From assembly GCA_946481355.1 (NCBI GenBank), contig CAMLNH010000088.1, forward strand, positions 1-9,102: DNA of 9,102 bases, written 5' to 3'. The notes beneath the pieces are model-generated. The model saw only the letters and a list, made by a program, of their open reading frames with translations, did no database searches and was not told the DNA's origin. Position numbers and translations under genes: made by a program. This DNA comes from an uncultured Curvibacter sp. (lineage in GTDB: Bacteria > Pseudomonadota > Gammaproteobacteria > Burkholderiales > Burkholderiaceae). Of this stretch, positions 1-6,290 are shown piece after piece (positions within the stretch are counted from its first letter, which is position 1; every line of letters starts with the position of its first letter).

Positions 1-865
1 TGTCGCCGATGTCGCGGTTGATCTTGCCCTTGATGACCCAGTAGAGCACCTCGGCTTCCTTGGCCGTGAGGCGGAAGCTCAGGGAGATGGCTTCGATGAC
101 GGACTCGTCGGAGGCCTCCTGCATGATGAGCAGCCAGTCGCCGCCGGTGTCGGACACAAAGCCGTCGTCGTTGCGCTGGTGCAGGCGGAAAGTTAGGCGC
201 TTGGCGCCCTGCTCTACCGACAGGCGCGGGGGTTCGGCCAGGGTCTCGCTGCGGGCGCGCACGGCCTCCAGATGCTCGACGCTGCGGTGCAGCCAGGCCA
301 GCACGGGCTCGGGCAGCACGGGACCGGTGGAACCGTAATAGCGCTGCAGCAGCTCACGCGCCAGCGGGGTCTGCCACATGAGACGGCCGTCGCTGGCGCG
401 CACGGTGATGCTGGCGTAGCCGAAGGCGTCAAGCGCGTTGCGGGCCTGGCGCCGTTCGCGCGCAGCCTGCAGGTGCACTTGCATGCGCGCCAGCACTTCC
501 TTGGGCCGGATGGGCTTGGTCACGTAGTCGGTGCCACCCGCCTCCAGCGCGGCCACCAGGTGCTCGGTCTCGGTCAGGCCCGTCATGAAGATGATGGGGA
601 TGTGGGCGGTGGCGGCGTCGGCCTTCAGACGCCGCGCCACCTCGAAGCCATCCATGCCGGGCATCATGGCGTCGAGCAGCACGATGTCAGGGCGGGCCTG
701 GGCGGCGCGCTGCAGGGCCGAGGCGCCGTCCAGCGCCACCAGCACGGTGCAACCCGACTCGTCCAGCGCGTCGTGCAGCAGCGAGAGGTTGTCGGGCACA
801 TCGTCGACGATGAGCACCACGTCGCTCTGCGCGCGGTTGAGGGCCTGGTCCAGGGTGTCGTTCAT
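1..865 (-). CDS. LuxR/FixJ-type response regulator with PAS-like middle region (C-terminus outside window)
   Basis: Likely cytoplasmic transcription factor phosphorylated by the kinase encoded just upstream. I read 288 codons from ATG 865 before the window ends. Residues 17-130 form a receiver domain: acidic pair D21/D22, phosphoacceptor D65 in LLDAMMPG, T95 and K117 in TKPI. Residues about 141-255 are not receiver or HTH. They begin ALDAFGYASITVRASDGR, which resembles a degenerate PAS core and ends in a strand DWLLIMQE. From residue 266 the sequence LTAKEAEVLYWVIKGKINRD matches the start of a LuxR-family HTH, so the recognition helix is missing only because the window ends. The start codon overlaps the kinase stop codon as ATGA (862-865); the Shine-Dalgarno is weak, so translational coupling is expected. 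The receiver and HTH calls are firm; the PAS call is tentative. Target genes are not visible. Confidence 0.9.
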   Translation of the reverse strand, partial: MNDTLDQALNRAQSDVVLIVDDVPDNLSLLHDALDESGCTVLVALDGASALQRAAQARPDIVLLDAMMPGMDGFEVARRLKADAATAHIPIIFMTGLTETEHLVAALEAGGTDYVTKPIRPKEVLARMQVHLQAARERRQARNALDAFGYASITVRASDGRLMWQTPLARELLQRYYGSTGPVLPEPVLAWLHRSVEHLEAVRARSETLAEPPRLSVEQGAKRLTFRLHQRNDDGFVSDTGGDWLLIMQEASDESVIEAISLSFRLTAKEAEVLYWVIKGKINRDIGD

Positions 866-3800
866 GTCTGCTCTGCACTCGGTTCGATCAGCGCCAGGAT
901 GGCGTCGAAGCGGTAGGCGCGTGTGAGTGTACGCACCTGCTCCACCCAGCTGTGGTGAGCCGGGTTCTGCGCCTCGATCTCGTCGAGCAGGCGCACGATG
1001 CCGCGGTAATAGCCCAGGCTGGCCAGCTCGCGCAGCTCGGCTTGGCGTTCGGCAGGGGGCGGCAGCACGGGCGCCGGCGCCACCGGCTCCGGGGTGGGTG
1101 CGACGCGTTCCGTCCACTGCAGCTGCAGGCGCTGTTCCAGCCAGTCCAGCAGCTCGCTGTGGCGTATGGGTTTGGTGATGAAGTCGGCCGGGGTGATGCC
1201 CACGTCGTTCTCCAGCCCCTTGTCGAAGGCATTGGCCGAGACCACGGCCACGGGCAGCGCGGCCAGGCCGGGCACACGCCGCAGGCGGCGTATGGTCTCC
1301 CAGCCGTCGATGCCGGGCATGGCCAGGTCCATGAAGACAGCGTCGGGCTTGTAGCCCGCGGCCAGCAGGTCCAACGCATCGTGGCCGCTGGCCGCAGTGC
1401 GCAGCACGAAACCCAGGGGCACGAGCAGCTGGGTGAGCATCTCGCGATCGGGCTCTTCGTTGTCCACCACCAGCACGTGGCGACGCGCGCCAGCATAACC
1501 GCGGCGCGGCGGTTTGGGCACGGCGGGCCGGGCCGAGGGTAAGACGGCATGCACCTCGGGCAGGAAAAGCTTGACGTGGAAGACCGAGCCCAGGCCCGGC
1601 GTGCTCTGCACCGTGAGTTCGCCGCCCATGAGGTCGGTGAGCATCTTGGCAATGGTCAGGCCCAGGCCGGCGCCGGGCGTGCCCTGGGCCGAGGCCGTGC
1701 GCGCGAAAGGCTCGAAGAGACGCTCCATCTCCTGCAGCGCCATGCCCGGGCCGGTGTCGCGGATGTCGATGTGCGCCATCTCGCGCGCGTAACGTACCTG
1801 CAAGGTCACCTCGCCCTGGGCCGTGAACTTGATGGCATTGCCCAGCAGGTTGATGAGGATCTGGCGCACGCGCTTTTCGTCGGCGCGCACACGTTCGGGC
1901 AGGGCCGAGAGCGGCGCGAAGCGGAAGGCCAGGCCCTTGGCTGCGGCCTGCAGTTCGAACATGGCGGCCAGCTCGTGCACCGCATCGGCGAAGGCCATGG
2001 GCTTGACGTCGAGCGTGAGCTTGCCCGATTCGATGCGCGCCAGGTCCAGCGTGCCTTCGATCAAGGAGAGCAGGTGCTCGCCGCCACGGCGGATGACCTG
2101 CACCGCGTGCTTGCGGTGCGCGGGCACCTGCGGATCTTCGCCCATGAGCTGGGCGTAACCCAGGATGCTGTTGAGCGGTGTGCGCAGCTCGTGGCTGATG
2201 GCGCTGATGTAACGGCTCTTGGCCTGATTGGCCTGTTCGGCTTGGTGCTGCGCCTGCTCGGCCGTGCGGCGCGCCTGCTGCAGCGCGGCGTCGGTCTGCT
2301 GGTGCAGCTCGATCTCGCGCATCAGCAGCGCGGTCTGGCGGTTCGATTCTTCCTGCGCCACCTGCCGGCTCTTGTGCGCCAGCACCACCCACCAGGCCGC
2401 CATGCCCGCGATGAGCAGCAGGGCCAGATAGGTCTTGAGAAAACCACCACGCAGCGCAGCCTGCACAAAGGCCGGCAGCTCGCTGTCGGCATAGACCTGC
2501 ATCAAAGCCTGCAACTCCTGCTGGTAGAACAGGCCAAACACACCGGCCAGCAACGGCACGGTGACCAGCATGAGCAGCAGGAAATGCGCAAGCCCCGAGT
2601 CCAGATAGGGCCAGAGGCTGCGCGGCAGCAGGCGCTGCAGCATGCCGATCCACTGCGCCGAAAGACTGGCCTGGGGTTTGCACAGGTCGCCGCAGCGCGC
2701 GTCCAGCGTGCAGCAGAGCGAGCAGATGGGCCCCTGGTAGGCGGGGCAATGGGCCATGTCCGGGCCTTCGTATTCGCCCTCGCAGATCACGCAGCGGCGC
2801 ACGCCGTAACGGGCGTAAGGGCCGGCGTTGGCCTGGGGCTCGGCCGCCATGTCGCTCTGGCGGGCGATGTAATAGCGCCCGCGTGTGGCCCAGGCGATCA
2901 GCGGCGCGGCGACAAAGGCCGTGCCCAGCGCAATCACGGCCGAGAAGGCCTGGGCCAGCGGACCAAAGAGACCCAGGTGCGCCGTGACCGAGAGGATGGA
3001 GGCCAGCACCATGGCGCCCACGCCCACGGGGTTGATGTCGTAGAGGTGCGCGCGCTTGAACTCGATGCCCTTGGGCGACAGGCCCAGGGGCTTGTTGATC
3101 ACCAGGTCCGCCACCACGGCCATCATCCAGGCAATGGCGATGTTGCTGTACAGGCCCAGCACGTCGCCCAGGGCCTGGAAGACGTTCATCTCCATCAGCA
3201 TGAAGGCGATCAGCGTGTTGAACACCACCCAGACCACCCGCCCCGGGTGGCTGTGCGTGAGGCGCGAGAAGAAGTTGCTCCAGGCCAGCGACCCCGCATA
3301 GGCGTTGGTGACGTTGATCTTGAGCTGCGAGATCACCACAAACAGGGCCGTGGCCGCCACGGCCCAGCCGTAGTGCGGGAAGACGTATTCGTAGGCGGCC
3401 AGGTACATCTGGTTCGGATCCACCGCGCGCTCCACCGGCACGGCGTGTGTGATGGCCAAGTAGGCCAGCAGGGCCCCGCCCAGCATCTTGACCACACCCA
3501 GGATCACCCAGCCCGGCCCGCCGGCCATGACACCGAACCACCAGCGCTTCCGATTGGCCTCGGTGCGGGCCGGCATGAAACGCAGGTAGTCGGCCTGCTC
3601 GCCCATCTGGGTGATCAGGGCAATGCCCACCGTCAAGGCGGCACCAAAGAGGGGCAAGGCGAAGTCGGACGACGCGCCTTTTTCCCCTTTGTAGTGCACC
3701 ACGCCCGAAAACGCGTCCGGGTCCAGGGCCAGCACCGTGGCAAAGGGCACGACCAGCATGAGCAGCCAGAGCGGCTGTGTCCAGACCTGCAGCCGGCTGA

Positions 3801-4362
3801 TGGCCGAGACCCCGTGCGTGACCAGGGGGATGACCACCAGCGCGCAGATCAGGTAGCCCCAGCTCGGCGGAATGCCCAGGGCCAGCTCCAGCGCATAGGC
3901 CATGACGGCGGCCTCCAGCGCGAAGAAGATGAAGGTGAAGCTGGCGTAGATCAGCGAGGTGATGGTGGAGCCGATGTAGCCGAAGCCCGCGCCGCGTGTG
4001 AGCAGGTCCATGTCCACCCCGTAGCGGGCTGCATACACGCTGATGGGCCAACCCGCGAGGAAGATGATGAGCCCCGTGGCCAGGATGGCCCAGAAGGCAT
4101 TGGCCCAGCCGTACTGCACCAGCAGCGTGGCACCCACCGCCTCCAGGATCAGGAAGGAGGCCGCACCAAAAGCCGTGTTGGCGACCCGCCATTCGCTCCA
4201 CTTGCGGAAACGCTGCGGCGTGTAGCGCAGCGCGTAATCCTCCATGGTCTCGCGCGCCACCCAGCTGTTGTAGTCGCGCCGGACCTTGACGATGGACTGC
4301 ACCGGCGCCGTCGCATGCGGCGGCGCAGCAATCTCAGGAGCCAGGGGTTCCGGGGCGTTCAT
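862..4362 (-). CDS. NCS1 transporter-hybrid histidine kinase fusion (transceptor)
   Basis: Inner-membrane sensor of 1166 residues, probably detecting a nucleobase- or hydantoin-like solute through a transporter domain. Residues about 30-495 resemble the NCS1 (cytosine permease/Mhp1) family: about 12 hydrophobic helices, TRGAGFGYIGS after helix 2, ADYLRFMP (257-264) after helix 6, and NAYAGSLAWSN in helix 8. Residues 524-561 hold eight cysteines (C524, C527, C539, C547, C550, C551, C557, C561). Two further helices follow (about 590-615 and 641-662), then a Q/A/E-rich coiled coil (665-718). The kinase core has H724 (SHELRTP), N842 (N box), DTGPGM at 869-874 and GAGLGL at 897-902. The receiver (962-1075) has D967, phosphoacceptor D1012, S1042 and K1064; N968 replaces the usual second acidic residue. 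A proline-rich linker leads to a helical tail (1105-1160). The ATG at 4362 fits the homologous start; its Shine-Dalgarno is weak. It forms an operon with the overlapping response regulator. Whether the NCS1 part still transports is unknown. Confidence 0.93.
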   Translation of the reverse strand: MNAPEPLAPEIAAPPHATAPVQSIVKVRRDYNSWVARETMEDYALRYTPQRFRKWSEWRVANTAFGAASFLILEAVGATLLVQYGWANAFWAILATGLIIFLAGWPISVYAARYGVDMDLLTRGAGFGYIGSTITSLIYASFTFIFFALEAAVMAYALELALGIPPSWGYLICALVVIPLVTHGVSAISRLQVWTQPLWLLMLVVPFATVLALDPDAFSGVVHYKGEKGASSDFALPLFGAALTVGIALITQMGEQADYLRFMPARTEANRKRWWFGVMAGGPGWVILGVVKMLGGALLAYLAITHAVPVERAVDPNQMYLAAYEYVFPHYGWAVAATALFVVISQLKINVTNAYAGSLAWSNFFSRLTHSHPGRVVWVVFNTLIAFMLMEMNVFQALGDVLGLYSNIAIAWMMAVVADLVINKPLGLSPKGIEFKRAHLYDINPVGVGAMVLASILSVTAHLGLFGPLAQAFSAVIALGTAFVAAPLIAWATRGRYYIARQSDMAAEPQANAGPYARYGVRRCVICEGEYEGPDMAHCPAYQGPICSLCCTLDARCGDLCKPQASLSAQWIGMLQRLLPRSLWPYLDSGLAHFLLLMLVTVPLLAGVFGLFYQQELQALMQVYADSELPAFVQAALRGGFLKTYLALLLIAGMAAWWVVLAHKSRQVAQEESNRQTALLMREIELHQQTDAALQQARRTAEQAQHQAEQANQAKSRYISAISHELRTPLNSILGYAQLMGEDPQVPAHRKHAVQVIRRGGEHLLSLIEGTLDLARIESGKLTLDVKPMAFADAVHELAAMFELQAAAKGLAFRFAPLSALPERVRADEKRVRQILINLLGNAIKFTAQGEVTLQVRYAREMAHIDIRDTGPGMALQEMERLFEPFARTASAQGTPGAGLGLTIAKMLTDLMGGELTVQSTPGLGSVFHVKLFLPEVHAVLPSARPAVPKPPRRGYAGARRHVLVVDNEEPDREMLTQLLVPLGFVLRTAASGHDALDLLAAGYKPDAVFMDLAMPGIDGWETIRRLRRVPGLAALPVAVVSANAFDKGLENDVGITPADFITKPIRHSELLDWLEQRLQLQWTERVAPTPEPVAPAPVLPPPAERQAELRELASLGYYRGIVRLLDEIEAQNPAHHSWVEQVRTLTRAYRFDAILALIEPSAEQT

Positions 4363-4431
4363 GCCCCGGGAAAGTGCAGGTTTCGTGCCATGCCCTGGGG
4401 TGGGGCGAAGGGTTAGCGTGAAGGTGACCGG

Positions 4432-4476
4432 CGCCTTGCGGCACCGAGCCGCGAAGCGGCGGGACGCAGCAAGGCG
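4432..4476. other. Nested inverted repeat (large stem-loop) in the kinase leader
   Basis: The 144 bp between the DUF695-like gene and the kinase hold an outer perfect 8-bp stem, CGCCTTGC (4432-4439) with GCAAGGCG (4469-4476). Inside it is a perfect 5-bp stem GCCGC/GCGGC with a GAA loop (4448-4460), separated by symmetrical 8-nt internal loops. No T-tract follows on either strand, so it is not a standard intrinsic terminator. It lies 70-114 nt upstream of the kinase ATG, on the transcript side downstream of the small-gene block. It could be a leader structure, a Rho-dependent or weak termination element, or a relic of a recombination site. The fold is read from sequence; the function is unknown. 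Confidence 0.5.
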
Positions 4477-4506
4477 TCCGTGTTGAACGACATGTTGTGC
4501 CGAGTG

Positions 4507-4998
4507 CTAGTTGACCCCATTGAGTACCTCGCGAATGGAATTCCACTCAGGGTCGTTGTGTTTCGTCACCTTGACTGTGATTGGCGGCAATGAGTCAAAG
4601 TATTGGCGCAGTGCTTCCGCATGAGACCCTGGGCTCGTAACGTAGTAGTACATCCTGCGGCCGTCGGCCCCCGTTCGGCTCATTGCATATATGCCGTTCT
4701 GTCCAAAAATGCGGTCCAAGTTGGCATACAGGTCTCGCCCACGAGCGATATCTTCCTCCGTGGGCATCCCATTCGCAAGCAGGGTGTAGCCCCATAAAAC
4801 TTGCAGAAGAACCGGAAACTTGGCCCGTATCTCAGGCGCAGGTAAGGTTGCCAATACTGTGACTATCTCGGGCAGCTTCTCTCCTTGACGTTCAAGTACT
4901 AACCACTTCTCCTTCCCTTCCGGAAGCTCAGTAGCCGCAGCGACTGAAACCAGCATGGCCGTCGCAAGGAAGCAGAGAATTCGGGGGGCAATATTCAT
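4507..4998 (-). CDS. Exported DUF695-like protein
   Basis: 163 residues of unknown function, probably periplasmic. Residues 1-22 (MNIAPRILCFLATAMLVSVA and following) form a signal peptide with a likely cut after AAA. The rest resembles the DUF695 family: a regular alpha/beta pattern, the segment AMSRTGADGRRMYYYV where family members have a 'G-R-x-T-x-x-G-x-R-x-F-x-F' strand, and the closing motif NDPEW. The assignment rests on recalled family pattern, not a search. I chose ATG 4998 because it begins the signal peptide. An in-frame extension back to 5166 would run through the upstream repeat and add a non-exported, cysteine-rich N-terminus. No convincing Shine-Dalgarno precedes 4998; instead a leader ORF with a strong one ends in an ATGA overlap here. 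The gene is lower in GC than the downstream kinase. Confidence 0.78.
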   Translation of the reverse strand: MNIAPRILCFLATAMLVSVAAATELPEGKEKWLVLERQGEKLPEIVTVLATLPAPEIRAKFPVLLQVLWGYTLLANGMPTEEDIARGRDLYANLDRIFGQNGIYAMSRTGADGRRMYYYVTSPGSHAEALRQYFDSLPPITVKVTKHNDPEWNSIREVLNGVN

Positions 4999-5048
4999 GC
5001 GGCACAACGTGATATAGACGTCAAACCTGTCTGGCTGACAAAGCTCAT
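4995..5048 (-). CDS. 17-residue leader ORF overlapping the DUF695-like gene
   Basis: Reads MSFVSQTGLTSISRCAA then TGA. The strong Shine-Dalgarno GGGAGGG at 5052-5058 sits 3-4 nt before its ATG. Its stop codon overlaps the ATG of the DUF695-like gene as ATGA (4995-4998). The same layout occurs at 7927-7977. The codons TCA CGT near the 3' end are shared with that copy, but the rest of the peptide differs, so the act of translation rather than the peptide may matter. The likely role is delivery of ribosomes to a gene lacking its own binding site. Expression is not shown. Confidence 0.45.
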   Translation of the reverse strand: MSFVSQTGLTSISRCAA

Positions 5049-5052
5049 ATGC

Positions 5053-5200
5053 CCTCCCGTTTTGTGTTTCAAGTGCTTGAAATATATCGGGTTTCAGGCA
5101 TTCCGCTCGCCCCCAAAACCATGAAGAAAACCAACAAACCCTGCAGACCGGACACGGAAACCTCACTCCCAGTCCCCTGAACTGTTTGGTGCGCGGCGCA
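5053..5200. repeat. Leader repeat, copy B (diverged copy of 7984-8264)
   Basis: Shared blocks with copy A, read on the plus strand, are CTCCCGTYTTGTGTTT, AAGTGCYTGA, TTCAGGC, an ACAAACCCTGCA block, then CTGCAGAYCGG and GAAACCTCACTCCCA. The last stretch (5157-5200) matches the end of the MreB-like gene at 34 of 44 positions. Copy B lacks about 126 bp present in copy A (about 8079-8203). That segment is flanked in A by CCTGCA on each side, so a short-direct-repeat deletion explains the difference. The copy supplies the upstream region of the DUF695-like gene. Confidence 0.75.
5075..5099 (-). promoter_or_regulatory. Dyad with possible -10 box upstream of the leader ORF (copy B)
   Basis: GCTTGAAA (5075-5082) and TTTCAGGC (5092-5099) form an 8-bp inverted repeat with one mismatch. 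The AT-rich centre reads GATATATTT on the minus strand and could be a -10 box. Copy A has the same dyad arms with the same 13-nt spacing between the six-base arms, also around an AT-rich core (8006-8030). No good -35 box is seen at the standard distance. A repressor or activator site overlapping a promoter is an inference. Confidence 0.35.
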
Positions 5201-5235
5201 GCAAGATCAGGAGCCAGGAATTCCTAGGCGTTCAT
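5194..5235 (-). pseudogene. Broken duplicate of the first codons of the NCS1-kinase gene
   Basis: Reading the minus strand from ATG 5235 gives MNA*EFLAPDLAAPR, compared with MNAPEPLAPEIAAPP at the true kinase start. The two DNA stretches, 5194-5235 and 4321-4362, agree at 36 of 42 positions. A TAG at codon 4 kills the copy. Downstream it passes directly, across shared TGCGCCGC-like sequence, into a diverged copy of the end of the MreB-like gene. Similarity also continues a little upstream of the ATG if a slip between ATGCC repeats is allowed (the GGGGTGGG stretch). It is a recombination scar, not a gene. Confidence 0.75.
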
Positions 5236-5264
5236 GCCTCGGGGTGGGTGGTTGATCTAAGCGA

Positions 5265-5945
5265 TCATGGTTCGGCCATCTTACTCTTGAGCAACGTCAT
5301 GAATCGCGGGGGCAGCTGAGCACCGTTCTCCTGCGCTTTCTTGACTGCGCTCCATGACTGCGCATAGTCGCCCCGCAAGTATTGGACCGTCGCCCAAGAC
5401 ACGTAGACGTAGCCTTTATTCTGATCCCTCTCCGCAGCTTCGCGGTACCGCGCATCGGCTCGGGTGAACAGCTTCTGCCGCTCCTCGTCGCTCAAGACTT
5501 TGTTCTGTACACCGCACAAAGAGATGGCCCGCGCTGCATCCGGATACAAGCCAGAAATGTAGTGATTGAAGCTCAGAGCCTTCTCGTAGTGCGCCATCGC
5601 ATCGCACATCCTGTCCTGATCGTGCAGTACAGCGCCGAAGCCCCAGTACGCATGCGGATTGCTTGGGTCCAGCAGCCAAGCTTGATTGAAGCGGCGCATC
5701 GCCATGTCCAGCTGATCCCGTGCGTAAAAACGGAAACCCTGACCTGTAAAAGCCAGAGATGCTTTTTCACGGCTGCCCCATTGCCGGGTCGTGTCGGCAA
5801 TCAGCTTCTCGTCACCTGCCTTCAACTCTGGAATAGCACTCCGATCCATACCGCCGTACATGGGAACCTCGTCAATCCGTGTCTTCTGGGCGTGGCTCGC
5901 GCCCATGGCGAACAGGATCATCAGCGACAACAGCAATTTCTTCAT
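5265..5945 (-). CDS. Exported TPR-repeat protein
   Basis: 226 residues of unknown specific role; TPR domains generally bind protein partners, here probably in the periplasm. MKKLLLSLMILFAMGASHAQ is a clear signal peptide. Helical pairs typical of tetratricopeptide repeats occur at about 62-95 (FRFYARDQLDMAMRRFNQAW then LLDPSN), 97-130 (YWGFGAVL, DAMAHYEKAL) and 178-210 (YVSWATVQYLRGDYAQSW). Two cysteines, C114 and C144, could form a disulfide. ATG 5945 is chosen over an upstream alternative at 5972 because it starts the signal peptide and is preceded by the purine-rich GGGGGAGGTG. The small membrane-protein gene ends 40 bp upstream. Similar exported TPR proteins are, as I recall, found near type VI secretion or Rhs loci, but no such locus is visible here. 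Confidence 0.85.
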   Translation of the reverse strand: MKKLLLSLMILFAMGASHAQKTRIDEVPMYGGMDRSAIPELKAGDEKLIADTTRQWGSREKASLAFTGQGFRFYARDQLDMAMRRFNQAWLLDPSNPHAYWGFGAVLHDQDRMCDAMAHYEKALSFNHYISGLYPDAARAISLCGVQNKVLSDEERQKLFTRADARYREAAERDQNKGYVYVSWATVQYLRGDYAQSWSAVKKAQENGAQLPPRFMTLLKSKMAEP

Positions 5946-5985
5946 CACCTCCCCCTTCGTCTTGCAAGACAACTGGCTCTGACCG

Positions 5986-6168
5986 TCACTTGAGGTCGCC
6001 CTTTCGATCCATCACGTATTTGCGACCCAGCCAGATCAGGACAGGGATACAGGCAATGGTCACCCAGATGTTCAGAAAATCGAACACCGACTCCGGCACA
6101 TATGGTTTTAGGAGCGGCACGATGACGGTGCTGTAGAAGATCGTGCCTAGCACCGTACAGCACAGCAC
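5986..6168 (-). CDS. Small two-helix membrane protein, natural start out of frame
   Basis: The open frame from GTG 6168 encodes 60 residues, with a hydrophobic segment at the start (VLGTIFYSTVIVPLL), a short polar loop, a second helix (FLNIWVTIACIPVLIWLG) and a basic tail RKYVMDRKGDLK. This looks like a genuine small inner-membrane protein, but the GTG lies in a low-complexity repeat and no Shine-Dalgarno precedes it. A better start is ATG 6197, which would give MSRRDWVFVLCC as the N-terminus, but that frame hits TAG after 16 codons. Removing one 5-nt unit of the repeat at 6157-6174 would join the two frames into a 68-residue protein. I see either a phase-variable off state, a frameshifted relic or a sequencing error. 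Function is unknown. Confidence 0.5.
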   Translation of the reverse strand: MLCCTVLGTIFYSTVIVPLLKPYVPESVFDFLNIWVTIACIPVLIWLGRKYVMDRKGDLK

Positions 6169-6174
6169 AGCACA
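6157..6174. repeat. Pentanucleotide tandem repeat (ACAGC, about 3.6 copies)
   Basis: The plus strand reads ACAGC three times followed by ACA. On the coding (minus) strand this is TGT followed by three GCTGT units inside the 5' end of the small membrane-protein gene. Units of five change the reading frame, so slippage would switch the gene on in one state out of three. The copy number is low for efficient slippage. Confidence 0.75.
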
Positions 6175-6290
6175 AACACCCAGTCGCGCCGCGACATACG
6201 AGAATTACGAGATCGCATTGTCATTGGAGTGAGAGCCTGGACTCTTCACGTTATTGTCCGTCAGCATTACCTCAGATGACTAATCCTGTA

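Noticed and set aside
272..916. Plus-strand open frame opposite the response regulator
   Set aside because: Low-complexity composition typical of an antisense shadow; the minus strand encodes an unmistakable receiver domain.
1549..4416. A long open frame on the plus strand, antisense to the kinase gene
   Set aside because: It mirrors the kinase codons (high GC at third positions keeps the antisense frame open), is rich in H, G, Q and R with no domain pattern, and overlaps clear NCS1 and kinase motifs on the other strand.
4999..5166. N-terminal extension of the DUF695-like protein to a start at 5166
   Set aside because: It would translate the leader repeat and precede a good signal peptide with 56 unlikely residues; the leader ORF and its strong ribosome site are in another frame.
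5949..5970. A third copy of the leader repeat before the TPR gene
   Set aside because: Only the short CAAGACG...GGGAGG...GTGATG stretch resembles copy A; the other blocks and the dyad are missing, so it may be just a shared ribosome-binding-site pattern.
6205..6263. Small ORF MLTDNNVKSPGSHSNDNAIS just upstream of the membrane-protein gene and in its frame
   Set aside because: It is preceded by GAGG only 2-3 nt before the ATG and ends in TAA before the membrane-protein frame; composition shows no family signal. Reading through the stop is less likely than the repeat-slippage explanation.
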